A stretch of DNA of 64,000 nucleotides from Trema orientale. Its lineage: Eukaryota > Streptophyta > Magnoliopsida > Rosales > Cannabaceae. A model generated the notes under the pieces. It saw nothing but the letters and a program-made list of their open reading frames with translations. It had not been told where the DNA came from and searched no databases. The stretch covers positions 951,496 through 1,015,495 of the forward strand of contig JXTC01000046.1 of NCBI GenBank assembly GCA_002914845.1. The letters are read 5' to 3'. Below are positions 47,537-59,289 of this stretch, piece by piece (within the stretch, counting starts at the first letter, position 1; every line of letters begins with the position of its first letter). The translations under genes were made by a program, and so were the position numbers.

Positions 47537-48143
47537 TAGGGGTGTTCAAAAAAACTATTAGACCACAGTAACTGCCCGCACCGTACCGAAATCGGTGATT
47601 TTTTTTTTCATTTAAGATCAGTTATGGTTTAGAAAAATCACAAGATGAGCAGTGCGGTGTGGTGTGCGGTTTCACACACATATTCTCGATTTCTAACCGA
47701 ACCGACCGAACATACTTTGTTATATACATTTTAAAATTTTATACGTTAGCAGCCCATTTTATTTGTAAGCCTAACACACAACACCATAGCCCATTTCAGC
47801 CTAGTTTCTCTATGGTTTACATCTTTTAGATTCTAGCTTCCTCACTCTTTAGCCATTTACACAATAGCAGACACACCCTCACAGACACACTTACTTACTC
47901 ACACTCACTCCCTCTCTCTCTCTCTCTCTTGATCTCTGTCGTCTTCATCGTTTCTCTTGCGGTCTCTCTCCATCTCCATCGTCGTCACCCTCTCTCTCTC
48001 GGTTTCTCCTGATCTCTATCATTGTCGCCCTCTCTCTCGCGACCTTTCTTGATCTTCACCGCCTCTCTGTCGTTCTCTCTCTGTTAAGTAGAGTCAAGCT
48101 CAAGCTGAAGCTCCGTCGCCCACCCTCCTGTCAGCGGTGCTAG
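47537..48143 (+). mobile_element. Possible hAT left end and CT-rich leader
   Basis: TAGGGGTGTTCAAAAAAAC at 47537 is the usual start of a group of plant hAT elements. It is followed by CCGCACCGTACCGAAATCGG and GTGCGGTGTGGTGTGCGG words as in their ends. From 47860 the DNA is CT-rich (CTCTCTCTCT, TCGTCGTCACCCTCTCTC) and becomes the minisatellite in which the copia element sits. No transposase frame or right end was found. Confidence 0.4.
48065..48138. repeat. GAGCTCAAGCTC minisatellite, left part
   Basis: A unit of roughly 75-80 bp, CTCTCTCTGTTRRGTAGAG, then TCAAGCTCAAGCT and CGTCGCCC...CAGCNGTGCTAG. It continues at 54418-54600 on the other side of the copia insertion. Confidence 0.7.
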
Positions 48144-48634
48144 CATTAGCATGAATATATGGGATTGCAAAGCCAAACACAAATCCTAGAACATTCATGT
48201 AAAACTGATAGGAAGGGATTCATTGAGTATACCTGAGTCCATGATCAATACCGTAGTCTGGACGATGAACTGAAGGCGGAAGCGATAGTAATTGACTGTA
48301 ATCACTAGAGGGTTTGATCTTCTGTAGTCTAAAAGCCTAATGTCACTCAGATGGAATTCACTGTAATTGATGGTAGGTTACAGAGAATTGAGCGTACGTG
48401 TTCTTTTGGTTACAGGGACCATAACCCTAATAGGTTCTTTAAATAGTCCCCTGTTGGGTATCCATCAAACCCTAACTGGGTGACTAATAGGCTATCCACA
48501 TTAGTATCCATACCCAGTTGGATATCCTGACCTAGTCCTAATTAAATCACTTATTGGGTCTGCTTAAGAATAATATGGCCCAATACAATTGTCCAAAATA
48601 TGTGGCCCACTATAGGAAATACAATTTCCTAATA
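48144..48634 (-). repeat. 3' LTR of the copia element
   Basis: 491 bp. It matches 53922-54412 with roughly 23 differences, mostly transitions, including in the terminal dinucleotides. Confidence 0.9.
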
Positions 48635-49140
48635 ATCTCCCACTTGGGTCACATATGAACCAAATACAATTGTATTGCAAAACTGAAGTATGGCCATGAA
48701 TATGCCATATTATTTCTGAATATCCCCGAAGTTACAATCCCGTCCATCAGACATATCAACACGAAACCAAAGCGCTCGTCGTTGCACTTATTTGGATGGC
48801 AACTAGAACCCTCAATGATCACCGTACTAATACACCTGAATGACATAGATCGAGTATGGAATGTGGCATAGAAATTACATGCAATGTGATTTACTGTGTC
48901 TATTTCCAACTGGTCCACCCGAAACTTTATTGAGATCGACCGTAGTCTTTCCCCTTTAGTGCATTACCGCAAACTTTATTGTTAACCACAATAGGAAAAT
49001 CAGAAAATATGAAATGCATCATATAATATATAATGAACAGAGTCTATAATGAAAACCATCATCAATAACCAAAATACTGCAGTAAACAAACAGAAACAAG
49101 TGTCACACAACAAGCATCTAAACTAAATTACAAACTCCCA

Positions 49141-49760
49141 CTAAAACTGCACACCATCCAAAAAAACAATACCCATACGAGCAGTGTGCTCGTGAAAGAC
49201 CTTAGGTGGTAAACCTTTGGTAAGCGGATCCGCTATCATAGAGTTTATACCGATATACTTAATTGACACTAAACGACTCTGAACTCTTTCTTTAACAGCT
49301 AGAAACTTAATGTCAATGTGCTTTGACTTTGATGAGCTCCTATTGCTGTTAGAATATAAGACTGCCGAGTTATTGTCACAATAAAGTTTCAATGGCCTCT
49401 CAATGCCATTTACTACATGCAGCCCGGTGACAAAATTTCGCAGCCATATTCCCTGATTGGATGCCTCATAACAAGCTATGAATTCTGCCTCCATAGTAGA
49501 AGTAGCTACGAGTGTCTGCTTAGCACTCTTCCAGAAAATAGCTCCTCCAGCTAAAAGAAAGACATAGCCCGATGTGGATCTCTTACTATCTAGACATCCC
49601 ACAAAATCAGAGTCGGAGTACCCAATGATCTCCAAAATGTCCGATCTCTGATAAGTGAGCATGTATTCCTTTGTTCTCTATAAGTACCTCATAACCCTCT
49701 TTGCTGCCTTCCAATGATCCACTCCAGGGTTACTCATATATCTGCCCAACATACCAACTA
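49141..49760 (-). pseudogene. RNase H region of the copia element
   Basis: Motifs in order: YSDSDFVGCLDSKRSTSGYV, AIFWKSAKQTLVATSTMEAE, LYCDNNSAVLYS, SKSKHIDIKF and IADPLTKGLPP, the standard copia RNase H blocks. Fossil. Confidence 0.85.
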
Positions 49761-49791
49761 TGAACGCAAGATCCGGACGTGTACATACTTG

Positions 49792-50201
49792 NNNNNNNNN
49801 NNNNNNNNNNNNNNNNNNNNNNNNNNNNNNNNNNNNNNNNNNNNNNNNNNNNNNNNNNNNNNNNNNNNNNNNNNNNNNNNNNNNNNNNNNNNNNNNNNNN
49901 NNNNNNNNNNNNNNNNNNNNNNNNNNNNNNNNNNNNNNNNNNNNNNNNNNNNNNNNNNNNNNNNNNNNNNNNNNNNNNNNNNNNNNNNNNNNNNNNNNNN
50001 NNNNNNNNNNNNNNNNNNNNNNNNNNNNNNNNNNNNNNNNNNNNNNNNNNNNNNNNNNNNNNNNNNNNNNNNNNNNNNNNNNNNNNNNNNNNNNNNNNNN
50101 NNNNNNNNNNNNNNNNNNNNNNNNNNNNNNNNNNNNNNNNNNNNNNNNNNNNNNNNNNNNNNNNNNNNNNNNNNNNNNNNNNNNNNNNNNNNNNNNNNNN
50201 N
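49792..50201. other. Assembly gap (410 N)
   Basis: Undetermined bases within the RT domain of the copia element. Open frames that cross it are not evidence of coding. Confidence 0.99.
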
Positions 50202-51900
50202 GAGATCCCAAACGCCATTGTCTCTCATAGACTTCATCTCTTCATTCATGGCATCAATCCACTTTTGAGAATTGGAACTTTGTTTGATTTGTGTGAAGTT
50301 AATTGGATCATCTTCCACTATCCCAATGTCAAACTCATGTTCCTGGAGATATACAACATAGTCATCTGGAATCGCACTTCTCCTTTCTCTAATGGACCTC
50401 CTTAAAGGCACTAGTTCTTGAGGCTGTTGAGTTTGCTCTACAGGAGCATTTATCTCAACTGGGACAGGAACCTCCTGAACATTGTCTTGAACTGGAGCGA
50501 TTGCATCTTGAACAATGATATTGTCAGGAACATGATCCTGAATGTCCTGACCATTATCAATAGCAACCATAGGAGAGAAATGAATTCCTCTTCAAAAACA
50601 ATGTTCCTAACCTTATCTTCCCTCCCAAACTCAATATACTCAAGAAATTTGGCATTTCCCGTCTCAAAAAAGGACTTTATTGTGGGATCATAAAACTTAT
50701 AGCCTCTGGATCTTTCAGAATACCCAACAAAATAGCAGCTTACTGTTCTTGAGTCCAGTTTCTTTTCATTCGGCCTGTAAGGCATTACCTCAGCTGGACA
50801 ATCCCATATGTGTAAATGATTTATACTGGACTTTCGCCCAGTCCAGAGTTCATAAGGGGTTTTAGCTACTGTTTTGCTCGGTACTCTATTAAGGATATAT
50901 ACTGCAGTTTTGATTGCGTCTCCCCATAGTGATTCTGGTAAGGTGGAATGACTGATCATACTCCTTACCATATCCTTTAGTGTCCGATTGCATCGTTCAG
51001 CAACACCATTCATGCTAGGTTTCCCAGGCATGGTGTATTGTGGGACGATGCCGCACTCTTCCAAATACTTAGTGAAAGGCCCTGGACGTTGCTCACCTGA
51101 TCCGTCATACCGACCGTAGTATTAACCACCACGATCAGATTTGACAGCTTTAATTTTCTTATCAAGCTGATTTTCAACTTCAGCTTTATAAGCCTTAAAT
51201 ACGTCCAGTGATTGTGACTTCTCCTAAATTAAGTATATGTACCTATAGCGAGAATAATCGTCTATGAACGTGATAAAGTACTTTTGTCCATTCCAAGAAG
51301 ACGTAGGGAATGGACCACAGATATCCGTATGTATCAGTTTTAAGACGCTAGAGCTCCTATTGGCACCTAACTTCCTATCGTTTGTCTATTTCCCCTTTAT
51401 ACACTCAACGCAGACGGTAAAATCTACCAAATCAAGGAGCCCAAGGATCCCATCAGATACAAGACGTTCAATTCTTTGTTTAGAAATGTGTCCTAAGCAT
51501 TTGTGCCACAACATCGATGAGTCCTCATTAGTTAATTTTCGTTTTGTACCTCTTGAATTTACATGCAAAGTTTCATTAACGGATGGTTGGGTATTTACCA
51601 TATAAAGATTGTCAATAAGAATACCAGAACCAACAACATTTGAATTAAGCATAAGACTAAATGCATTATTTCCGAAAGAACAAGAATAACCGAATTTGTC
51701 TAATACAGAAACTGAAACCAAATTCCGTCTTAAAGACGGTACCACAAAAGTCTCATACAAATCCAAATATTTTCCAGAATTCAAATACAATCTAAAGTGC
51801 CCAATGGCCTCCACTGAAGCTGTTTGACCGTCGCTCAAATAGATGAATCTTTCGTCATCACTTGGCTTTCGGCTCCACAGGCAACCCTGCATGGAAACAC
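50202..51900 (-). pseudogene. Integrase and RT-start region of the copia element
   Basis: GAG-pre-integrase block at about 51560-51390 (LWHKCLGHISKQRIERLVSD). Late integrase at about 51064-50800 ([52 protein letters not shown]). Then the RT approach LRRSIRERRSAIPDDYVVYL and WIDAMNEEMKSMRDNGVWDL, running into the gap. Fossil, broken. Confidence 0.85.
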
Positions 51901-51999
51901 TAACATGAGTAGTAGCACCCGAATCTACCCACCAAGTGTCCTTAGGTACAGAAGTTAAATTAACTTCAGAACAAACATAAATGAGAAGCTTACCTTTCT

Positions 52000-52840
52000 T
52001 AACACGTCAAACCTTATACTTAACGCATTCCTTCTTTAGGTGTCCACTTTTCCATAAAAGAAGCAACCTTTCTCATCTTGCTTCTTCTGTGCCTTAACAG
52101 GTGGAACCCCTGCAGCTTCCTTAACTTTATCCATTTTCCTCTTCTTTGCCTTAGAGGTAGTGGTCAAGTTAGCACTTTCAGGCCTTTCGGCTTTGATTTT
52201 CTCTTCCTCCTGAACACAAATGGCTATTAATTCATTAATATTCTATTTGTCCTTTTGGGCGTTGTATATGGTCTGTAGGTTCCCGTACTGATTAGGAAGA
52301 GAAAGCAAAACCAAGGCCACAAGCAAATCCTCATTAATTTCTAACTTGAATTCCTTAAGTTTGCCAGCTAAATGAGACATCTGCATGATGTGCTCCCTTA
52401 TATTTCCTTTGCCACTGTACCTCATTGAGATGAGTTTCCCCAAGGTACTAATCATCTCACTCTTTTCATTCTTGAGATATAATTTCTCAAGAGCAGCAAG
52501 GAAATCCTTAGCATTTTTCTCGTTTGGCAAAGAGCCCTGCATGACTTCTGGAATAGAGCGCTTCATGATCATGACATTCATACGATTGGACTTTTCCTAA
52601 AGCTCAAAGTTCCTTTTATCCTCAGTGGAACTTTCCTCTGTAAGAGCAGGGGGTTGGTCCTTTCTAAGTGCCAGGTCAAGATCCATACAACCCAGTACGA
52701 TCATGATATTCTCTTTCCAGGATTTAAAGTTTGTGCCCGTAAGCATAAGAATAGTACTCAAGTTGGCAGAAAAATTAGCAGCAGAAACTGTATAGAGAAT
52801 AAAATAATACCATAAATTAAACATGCTCACAACTTAAATG
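52000..52840 (-). pseudogene. gag region of the copia element
   Basis: LTGTNFKSWKENIMIVLGCM (about 52745-52690), then AKDFLAALEKLYLKNEKSEM, SMRYSGKGNIREHIMQM and LVALVLLSLPNQYG, the UBN2/copia gag pattern, with a following lysine-rich segment and a zinc-knuckle-like remnant near 52060. Fossil. Confidence 0.8.
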
Positions 52841-52914
52841 TCATATATAAGCATACAATATAATCATAAATATGCAAATATGACATATATCACATAAGGT
52901 GGGCTACCATCACA

Positions 52915-53165
52915 AGATACCTAGCGCAACATTAATAGGCCTTCCTTTGGGCCGACGTATTAACTTGCAAGTGGTACTCTTAGGTGTAATAATCAAATAC
53001 TGACGGTAAATTCTGTCAAACAATAGACCTTCCTTTGGGCCGATTTATTGCTCACATAGAAACCAAACAACCGTCACATACTCATTATCACAGGTGCGTT
53101 TGTTGTCGTGCCAAATAACCACCTTCCTTTGGGCCGATAGTTATCCGCATTAACAACAAACCCAC
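52915..53165 (-). ncRNA. Three structured hairpins in the copia leader
   Basis: The word CCTTCCTTTGGGCCGA (plus strand) occurs at 52940-52955, 53028-53043 and 53122-53137. Each copy is flanked, after a 2-nt spacer on each side, by a different complementary pair: TTAATA/TATTAA, CAATA/TATTG and ATAAC/GTTAT. Outer stems also pair: ACCTA/TAGGT and GCAA/TTGC for the first, TGACGG/CCGTCA for the second, GTTTGTTGT/ACAACAAAC for the third. A constant loop with changing yet complementary stems indicates selection for RNA structure. The site lies between the primer site and gag, where packaging or dimerisation signals sit in retroelements (inference). The RNA-sense loop is UCGGCCCAAAGGAAGG. Confidence 0.65.
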
Positions 53166-53559
53166 AACATCTTTATACGTTAGACTAAACAAATTTACAC
53201 AACAGAGGTTACTTTGGCAACATGTTTCTTTATCGTGTTTAATATAACATACAAGACAAATGGTGCAATGAAAATCATCCGAAATGCCCAAGCAAATAAA
53301 ATTTTCACAAGCACGAACTAAAATTAATTGAGTTTATGAAATTTATCAACTCTTAAAACCAAACAAGAGTTTTCAACGGATAAATTTAGGTCTAACTTTA
53401 GTGGATTTGAGGTAATGAACTTAATTTGTCTAGTTTTGGATTGGAACCCCTCGAATTAGGTCAAAACGGACTCAATTCTATCCAAAACGGGACCCAAAAT
53501 CTCAAATTAGATCAAAAACGATCTAAAGTGACTGAAGGAGTGGCGCTGCGGCGCCGTGA

Positions 53560-53650
53560 AGTAGCGCTACAGCGCCACCTCTCGGGTTGTGGCGCTGCGG
53601 TGCCACGGCCTTACTTATGTCGTGGCGCTGCGGCGCCACGGCCTGCACCT
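53560..53650. repeat. GTGGCGCTGCGGCGCCA repeats
   Basis: Four imperfect copies of a GC-rich palindromic word (GGCGCTGCGGCGCC and close variants) within the copia leader at about 53543-53640. They stand out against the AT-rich surroundings. Confidence 0.75.
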
Positions 53651-53921
53651 GTACCGAATTTTTTTTTTTTTTTTAAAACCCGAAAAACCTAAAACCAAAT
53701 CCTCAAATCCGTGATTATTTTCCTCTAATCACGTATCTTATGACCCAAAACTCAATTACTTTAACCCTCATAGCATCAAATACTCAATAAATCATGTAAA
53801 ATTTCAAATCATACATGTATAATCTAAACCCTAGAAAACCAAATAGGCATAGATTTTGAAAACTACAGACATGCATGAAAACCTAATCAATTTAAACATG
53901 AAATCCCACTCTGATACCACT

Positions 53922-54412
53922 TGTTAGCATGAATATATAGGATTGCAAAACCAAACACAAACCCTAGAATATTCATGTAAAGCTGATAGGAAGGGATTCA
54001 TTGAGTATACCTGAGTCCATGATCTATACCGTAGTCTGGACGATGAACTGAAGGCGGAAGCGATAGTAATTGACTGTAATCGCTAGAGGATTTGATCTTC
54101 TATAGCCTAAAAGCCTAATGTCACTCAGATGGAATTCACTGTAATTGATGGTAGGTTACAGAGCATTGAGCGTACGTGTTCTTTTGGCTACAGGGACCAT
54201 AACCCTAATAGGTTCTTTAAATAGTCCCCTGTTGGGTATCCATCAAACCCTAACTGGGTGACTAACAGGGTATTTACATTGGTATCCATACCCAGTTGGA
54301 TATCCTGACCCAGTCCTAATTAAATCACTTATTGGGTCTGCTTAAGAATAATATGGCCTAATATAATTGTCCAAAATATGTGGCCCACTATAGGAAATAC
54401 AATTTCCTAACA
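53922..54412 (-). repeat. 5' LTR of the copia element
   Basis: 491 bp. On the plus strand it begins TGTTAGCATGAATATATAGG and ends AATTTCCTAACA. The primer-site complement CTCTGATACCACT lies directly before it on the plus strand. A TATA-like TTTAAATAG lies at about 54217. Confidence 0.9.
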
Positions 54413-54417
54413 GCTAG

Positions 54418-54610
54418 AGCTCTATCACCCTCTCTCTATTAGGCAGAGCTCAAGCTCAAGATCTGCTACCCTCTTGTTTCAGCCGTGCTCGAGCTCCGTC
54501 GCCCTCTCTCTGTTGGGTAGAGCTCAAGCTCAAGCTCAAGCTCTGTCATCCTCGCGTCTCAGCCGTGCCCTAGCTCTATCGCCCTCTCGTTCAAACTCAG
54601 CTCTCTCGGC
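54418..54610. repeat. GAGCTCAAGCTC minisatellite, right part
   Basis: Two to three units of roughly 75-80 bp containing AGAGCTCAAGCTCAAG and TCTCAGCCGTGC. It is the other half of the array split by the copia insertion. Confidence 0.75.
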
Positions 54611-54619
54611 CAAACACAG

Positions 54620-55560
54620 TCCTTTCGGGTTTGTCTTCTAATTAAAATGAACTGGCAGACTGCAATATTTTCTATAGTTTTATGGATTCAATAATGGTGT
54701 TAAAATATTTATGGTATGAAAATTGATTGTTGATTGGGAGAGTAGTTGCTTGTTCATTCATAGACTATGCTTCATTTTTGGTTGTAGCCTTGTTAATCAT
54801 AGATAAATACATAAACGTTTCAAGTAACCTTATGATCAAGGAGATTAAGTACCAAATGATGCTTATTGATTCGTTATATAACATGCAAGGAAATGATAAC
54901 GTAACCAGGAAACAAATTTTTATAAATATCTTGTATAATTAATACAAATAAGAAAATAAATAATAAAGCAAACACGATCAATTTCCTTCGAACAGAATAG
55001 TGATAGACTATAATGAGTAAAGGAATTGTTCCCTTCATATTCAGTTATGGGTTACTTAAACATTTAGCAAATCAACTTTGATTTATGCTTTAATTAATTG
55101 GGAAATGATAACTCGAATTTTGATTATACTTATTTCTCTGAGACCATTTTCTTTGTGATTCATTTTATCACAAATTATTAAACACGTTCTAAGTCTCAAG
55201 TTCTTTGGGACCATTCTCTTTACGATTCATTTCATCCGAAGTAGTATATGCTCAGTCTTTTTTTTAAAAAAAAAATTTCTTTGCAATGGGTATTCTGGTA
55301 TAATATTTATATTAGATTAATATATGTTTACTTTTTGTAGTGTTGAAGTTTGAAGTATTTATTGGTGTTGTAACTTGTTCTACTTTTTATTAAATATTAA
55401 GCTATCTTAGACTTCTTGTTGTAAGTTGAATTATTATCTAATGTACCTGTTTTAATGCTTAAACGACAATAGTATTGAGACTTGAGAGGAGCCAAGACAC
55501 GCCTTTGGTCTCCTTCGTAAATGACATTTCACCCCCCCGACCTCCAAAAGAATTCGTTGT
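54620..55560. other. Intergenic region upstream of the syntaxin gene
   Basis: AT-rich and non-coding. A pair of similar segments lies at about 55130-55190 and 55192-55240 (GACCATTTTCTTTGTGATTC and GACCATTCTCTTTACGATTC). No gene is supported. Confidence 0.5.
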
Positions 55561-55810
55561 TACGCAACGCAATAGTTCCCTCCATACTTAGCTGACATGG
55601 CCTATCCCAATTGGACAAAACCCCATCGCAGCTGCGAAGCCGACCCAATAGCCCGGATGCAACCTATTGTCCAGTTTCGGTTAGCAGGAGATTCTACCAC
55701 CGCCAGCAGCAGAAGCAAAGCAACTAACGAACGAACGACCAGTTTAGTATATACCTCTCTCAGACAACAATTCTCCAGCTGGGGCTTTCTTCAAGGAAAA
55801 TAAAAAACAC

Positions 55811-58287
55811 ATGGCCTCTCCGTACCGGGATCGAACGTTGGAGTTCCGATCTCTCTCCGAAACGCTCAAAAAGATCGGAGCAATCTCAGCCGTTAATCAA
55901 GCAGAGATTGTCCCTACTCCATCTCAACCTTCCGTATCTGCATCAACGTCTTCTCCTTCTAGATCCGAATTCAACAAGAAGGCCTCCCGGATCGGGCTGG
56001 GTATCCATGAAACCTCTCAGAAGATCGCTAGGCTCGCCCAGTGTATGCCCCCCTTTTTATATATATATATATATATATAAATTTCTATTAACTCTGTTTG
56101 GTTGCTGAGAAAATGTCGAAATACATGAAAGATTGGATATTGAATCTTCAATTGTAAAGGTTTAGTTTCTGGGAAAGCAATAATCGCAAATCAGGTAATG
56201 GACATGTTTGCTTGCTGAGAAAATGTATTGAAGGGTTAATTTCAATTGTAAGGGTAATTTTTTGGGAAAATGATGTCACAAATTAGGTACCGAGATTCAT
56301 ATGAAAAGTAAAGTTTGGATGATGTGGTAGAGCTCAGCTGCATTTGGGCCATGGAAGAAATTGTGGGCTTTATTTGGTTAGTTATGTAGACTAATTAATG
56401 CTTGAGAAAAAAAGAACTTGAGTATGGGTGTTGAAGAATCATACAAACTTTCATTTGGATGTTTTAATTATTAATCTTGATTTGGTTATTTGGAACCATT
56501 TTTGTGGCCTTTTGAAGCAATTTTGTACTTCTTTTACCATAAATTTTCTTCAAGGCCAAGTATTTGACTTTATCTAAGAATTATTTGGAAGACAGTTTAA
56601 ATTTCGAGTGCCTGAATGCTTTTTATTTTCATTGTGTTAATATGCAGTGGCGAAAAGATCATCGATGTTTGATGATCCGATTGTCGAAATACAGGAGTTA
56701 ACTGTGTTGATAAAGAATGATATTACAGCGCTCAATGTAGCTCTCACGGATTTGCAAACTATTCAAAACATGGAGATTGCTGATGGCAATTACTCTCAGG
56801 ATAAAGTTGTTCACTCCACAGCTGTTTGTGATGACTTGAAGGGCAAGCTTATGGGGGCTACGAAACAGCTTCAAGATGTGTTGACTGCTAGAACAGAAGT
56901 CAGTCCTAACTTTGACTTGTTATCGCTTTTAATGATTAACGTGCATATTTTGATCCCTTATATGAACTTGTATTCTATGTCTATTGTCTTCTGCAGAATA
57001 TTAAGGCTCATGAGAATAGGAGGCAGATGTTTTCCACAAACACATCGGGAGAAAATCCATTCAGGAATCAGGCAAAAACTGTGAACGAGCCGCTCCCTTG
57101 GTCAAGTTCATCCAAGGCACCTGGCGGTCCCCAACCATCAGCGTGAGTACCTTCTTTCAAAATGTTAGGTAATTGTGTACTGAAGCAGTTGAAGATATAT
57201 TTTCACATCATATAAAGGTCTGTTGAAGAATTTTCGTTTGACGTTTCTTGTGTCCAATATCCCAGTTCATAATTGTTTATAATGGTCATAATTTAGTACA
57301 TGCTCCAAAGTTTGTTTTTGGAATCTGCAGGTCTTTCCACTGTTCTATTTCTTATAAGTGATTCGTCTTTTTCTCTTTCTCAACAGTTTGCCATCTAATG
57401 GAGCTCAAGTTAGCAACCAACTGAGGTACGTTATTGAATATTCTATTTTTCCTCTCTTCCCGTTTGATATTTTTTCTTGGTATATGCTGCGTCACTTGTA
57501 GTTATATACTAGTTTACGCATATATTATCATCATAGGCATAGCAAACACATGCACGCTCCTATTTTCTGTTCTTTTGATTCAATTTTTGTACATCACTAG
57601 GGCAATCGCACTTGAGATGCGTTGGTAGAGTTTCTGTAATCCATAATTTTGAGATTAGTAATAAATGTGTACTGCTGGAAATCAGTTGCTTTTACTATTA
57701 AATACCACAAATACTCGGAAGATATATGTTTTTGATGTCATATCGCTGCTTTTGAAACATTCTTAATTCAGACGAAGATTAGCTGTGGACAACCCTCCAT
57801 CCCAGCAAATGGAAATGTCTATGTTACAGCAGGTGGTTCCACGGCAAGAGAATTATGCACAAAGCAGGGCAGTTGCTCTTCACAACGTGGAATCAACAAT
57901 TTCAGAACTTAGTGGGATCTTTACACATTTGGCTACTATGGTTGCACAGCAAGGGGAGCTAGCTATCAGGTTTGCTCTTTTTGCTTAAATGTGTAATAAT
58001 AGTGTCCTGGCTGGTGTCACATTGGGAAATTTATTACTTATTATCCGTAGAGCTTGTTATTTCATGCTTGCTTTAACAGGATGTATTACGTTCCATTGTA
58101 CTAAATTTGATTGATCCTTGTGAGCAGGATTGATGATAACATGGAAGAGTCGTTGGTCAATGTCGAAGGTGCTCGTGGTGCTCTTGTGAGGCATCTCAAC
58201 CAAATATCATCAAATAGGTGGCTTCTGATCAAAATATTTGCCATTTTAATCTTTTTCTTGTTTGTATTCATCGTCTTTGTGGCTTAA
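55811..58287 (+). CDS. SYP31: Golgi Qa-SNARE syntaxin, SYP31 type
   Basis: Six exons: 55811-56042, 56648-56898, 56997-57142, 57387-57425, 57772-57969 and 58128-58287; 341 codons plus TAA, phases consistent throughout. It opens MASPYRDRTLEFRSLSETLK, then EFNKKASRIGLGIHETSQKI, VEIQELTVLIKNDITALNVA (Habc helices) and DLKGKLMGATKQLQDVLTAR. The SNARE motif covers about residues 250-312, with the zero-layer glutamine in VAQQGELAIRID at about residue 283. The membrane anchor is residues 321-341 (LLIKIFAILIFFLFVFIVFV). Plant SYP31/SYP32 act in ER-Golgi and intra-Golgi fusion (family knowledge). SYP31 is favoured over SYP32 by the start, by NMEIADGNYSQDKV and by QQMEMSMLQQVVPRQENYAQ. Donors after exons 2 (GTCAGT) and 5 (GTTTGC) are weak but keep the frame. 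Confidence 0.93.
56057..56079. repeat. (TA)n tract in syntaxin intron 1
   Basis: About eleven TA units starting 15 bases after the exon 1 donor. Confidence 0.9.
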
Positions 58288-58289
58288 AC

Positions 58290-58730
58290 TTTAGTATTGA
58301 AACACAGCAATAGAATTTCTTGCTGTGTGCTCTGTCCAGCTGTAATTGCTTGCTAGGTATAGAACACCTCGTTACAAGGAGTAATTTGGGCTCCTTCGTC
58401 CTATAGATTCAATTCCACCCCTATTTGTCTCCTTTTACCATGGCTTGTAGAAGCTACAGCAAATTAGGATAACAGATCTTGGATGTTAATACATATCGAT
58501 ATAGGTTGATGCTTGTACGCACATATACAGAACAATACGCTGATGGCTTGTCTCTGTGCATTTTTGAATTGCTCATGTACGGTTGAGATATTGATAATTT
58601 GACATGAAGTCCTGCAATATTTTCATTCCCCTTTTCCCTTAAAATAAAAAAGGGGGGACTTGCTCCTAGTTCTAGGGTTTCCAGTAGCTACTTGTATTGC
58701 AACAAGGTATTAAATTTCCGAGTTATATAA
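58290..58730. other. 3' flank of the syntaxin gene
   Basis: Probably 3' untranslated region followed by intergenic sequence. No clear polyadenylation signal was singled out and no other gene is supported. Confidence 0.45.
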
Positions 58731-58734
58731 TTTT

Positions 58735-59030
58735 GGCTATGTTTGGAACTTGGATTTTAGTAGGGAAAAAATTGCGAAGGAAAAGATGAAAGAAAAAAGA
58801 GGGAAAATATTTTCCTAAAATTCTACAATTTTAGTTTTCGAAACATTTTCTCTCATAATTTTATCATTATAATCTAAATTCTTCAAATTTACTCAAAACG
58901 TCGCTTACAAATCTACGTAAAAAATTTTCATTCAATCTTTGATAAAATCCAAACAAAAGAAAATAGAATTCCTAAGAATTTTTTTTTTTTTCCTCCTTAA
59001 CATTCAAAATCCAAACGGAGTTAGAAAGGA
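58735..59030. mobile_element. Possible Tourist-like MITE remnant
   Basis: The left end GGCTATGTTTGGAACTTGG and right end CAAAATCCAAACGGAGTT resemble the inverted ends of the MITE at 2503 (GGCNCCGTTTGG). The inside has complementary AATTCT/AGAATT-rich arms. Target duplication unclear. Confidence 0.4.
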
Positions 59031-59096
59031 AAACAAAATGGGGGAACTTAGGCAGCTCTTTTTTTCATTCTCTTTCAGCATACTTAACCTTCTTTT

Positions 59097-59219
<123 letters not shown>

Positions 59220-59289
59220 TTGTAATATCGTATCATTAATCGTATTATAATCAAATAGAATATGCAACTTTGCCCAACAGTTCATAAAA

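Larger units (their letters stand above)
48144..54412 (-). mobile_element. Ty1/copia LTR retrotransposon (fossil)
   Basis: A 6.27-kb element on the minus strand. The target duplication is GCTAG (48139-48143 and 54413-54417). Both LTRs are 491 bp. The upstream LTR (53922-54412) is followed, in element orientation, by AGTGGTATCAGAGTGGGATT, the initiator tRNA-Met primer site. A leader with three hairpins follows, then gag, protease/zinc knuckle region, integrase, RT and RNase H, and a polypurine word AAGTGGGAGAT before the other LTR. The order IN-RT-RH is diagnostic of copia. The LTRs differ by about 4-5% by eye. A 410-N assembly gap falls in RT. The coding region is broken, with several breaks. 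Confidence 0.9.

Noticed and set aside
49678-50570. Long open frames across the gap at 49792-50201
   Set aside because: They consist mostly of undetermined bases. The gap lies within the copia RT domain and gives no coding evidence.
56997-57084. Continuation of syntaxin exon 2 as an unspliced frame ending at 57084
   Set aside because: The spliced model gives the conserved NIKAHENRRQMFSTNTS block and keeps the frame to the membrane anchor.
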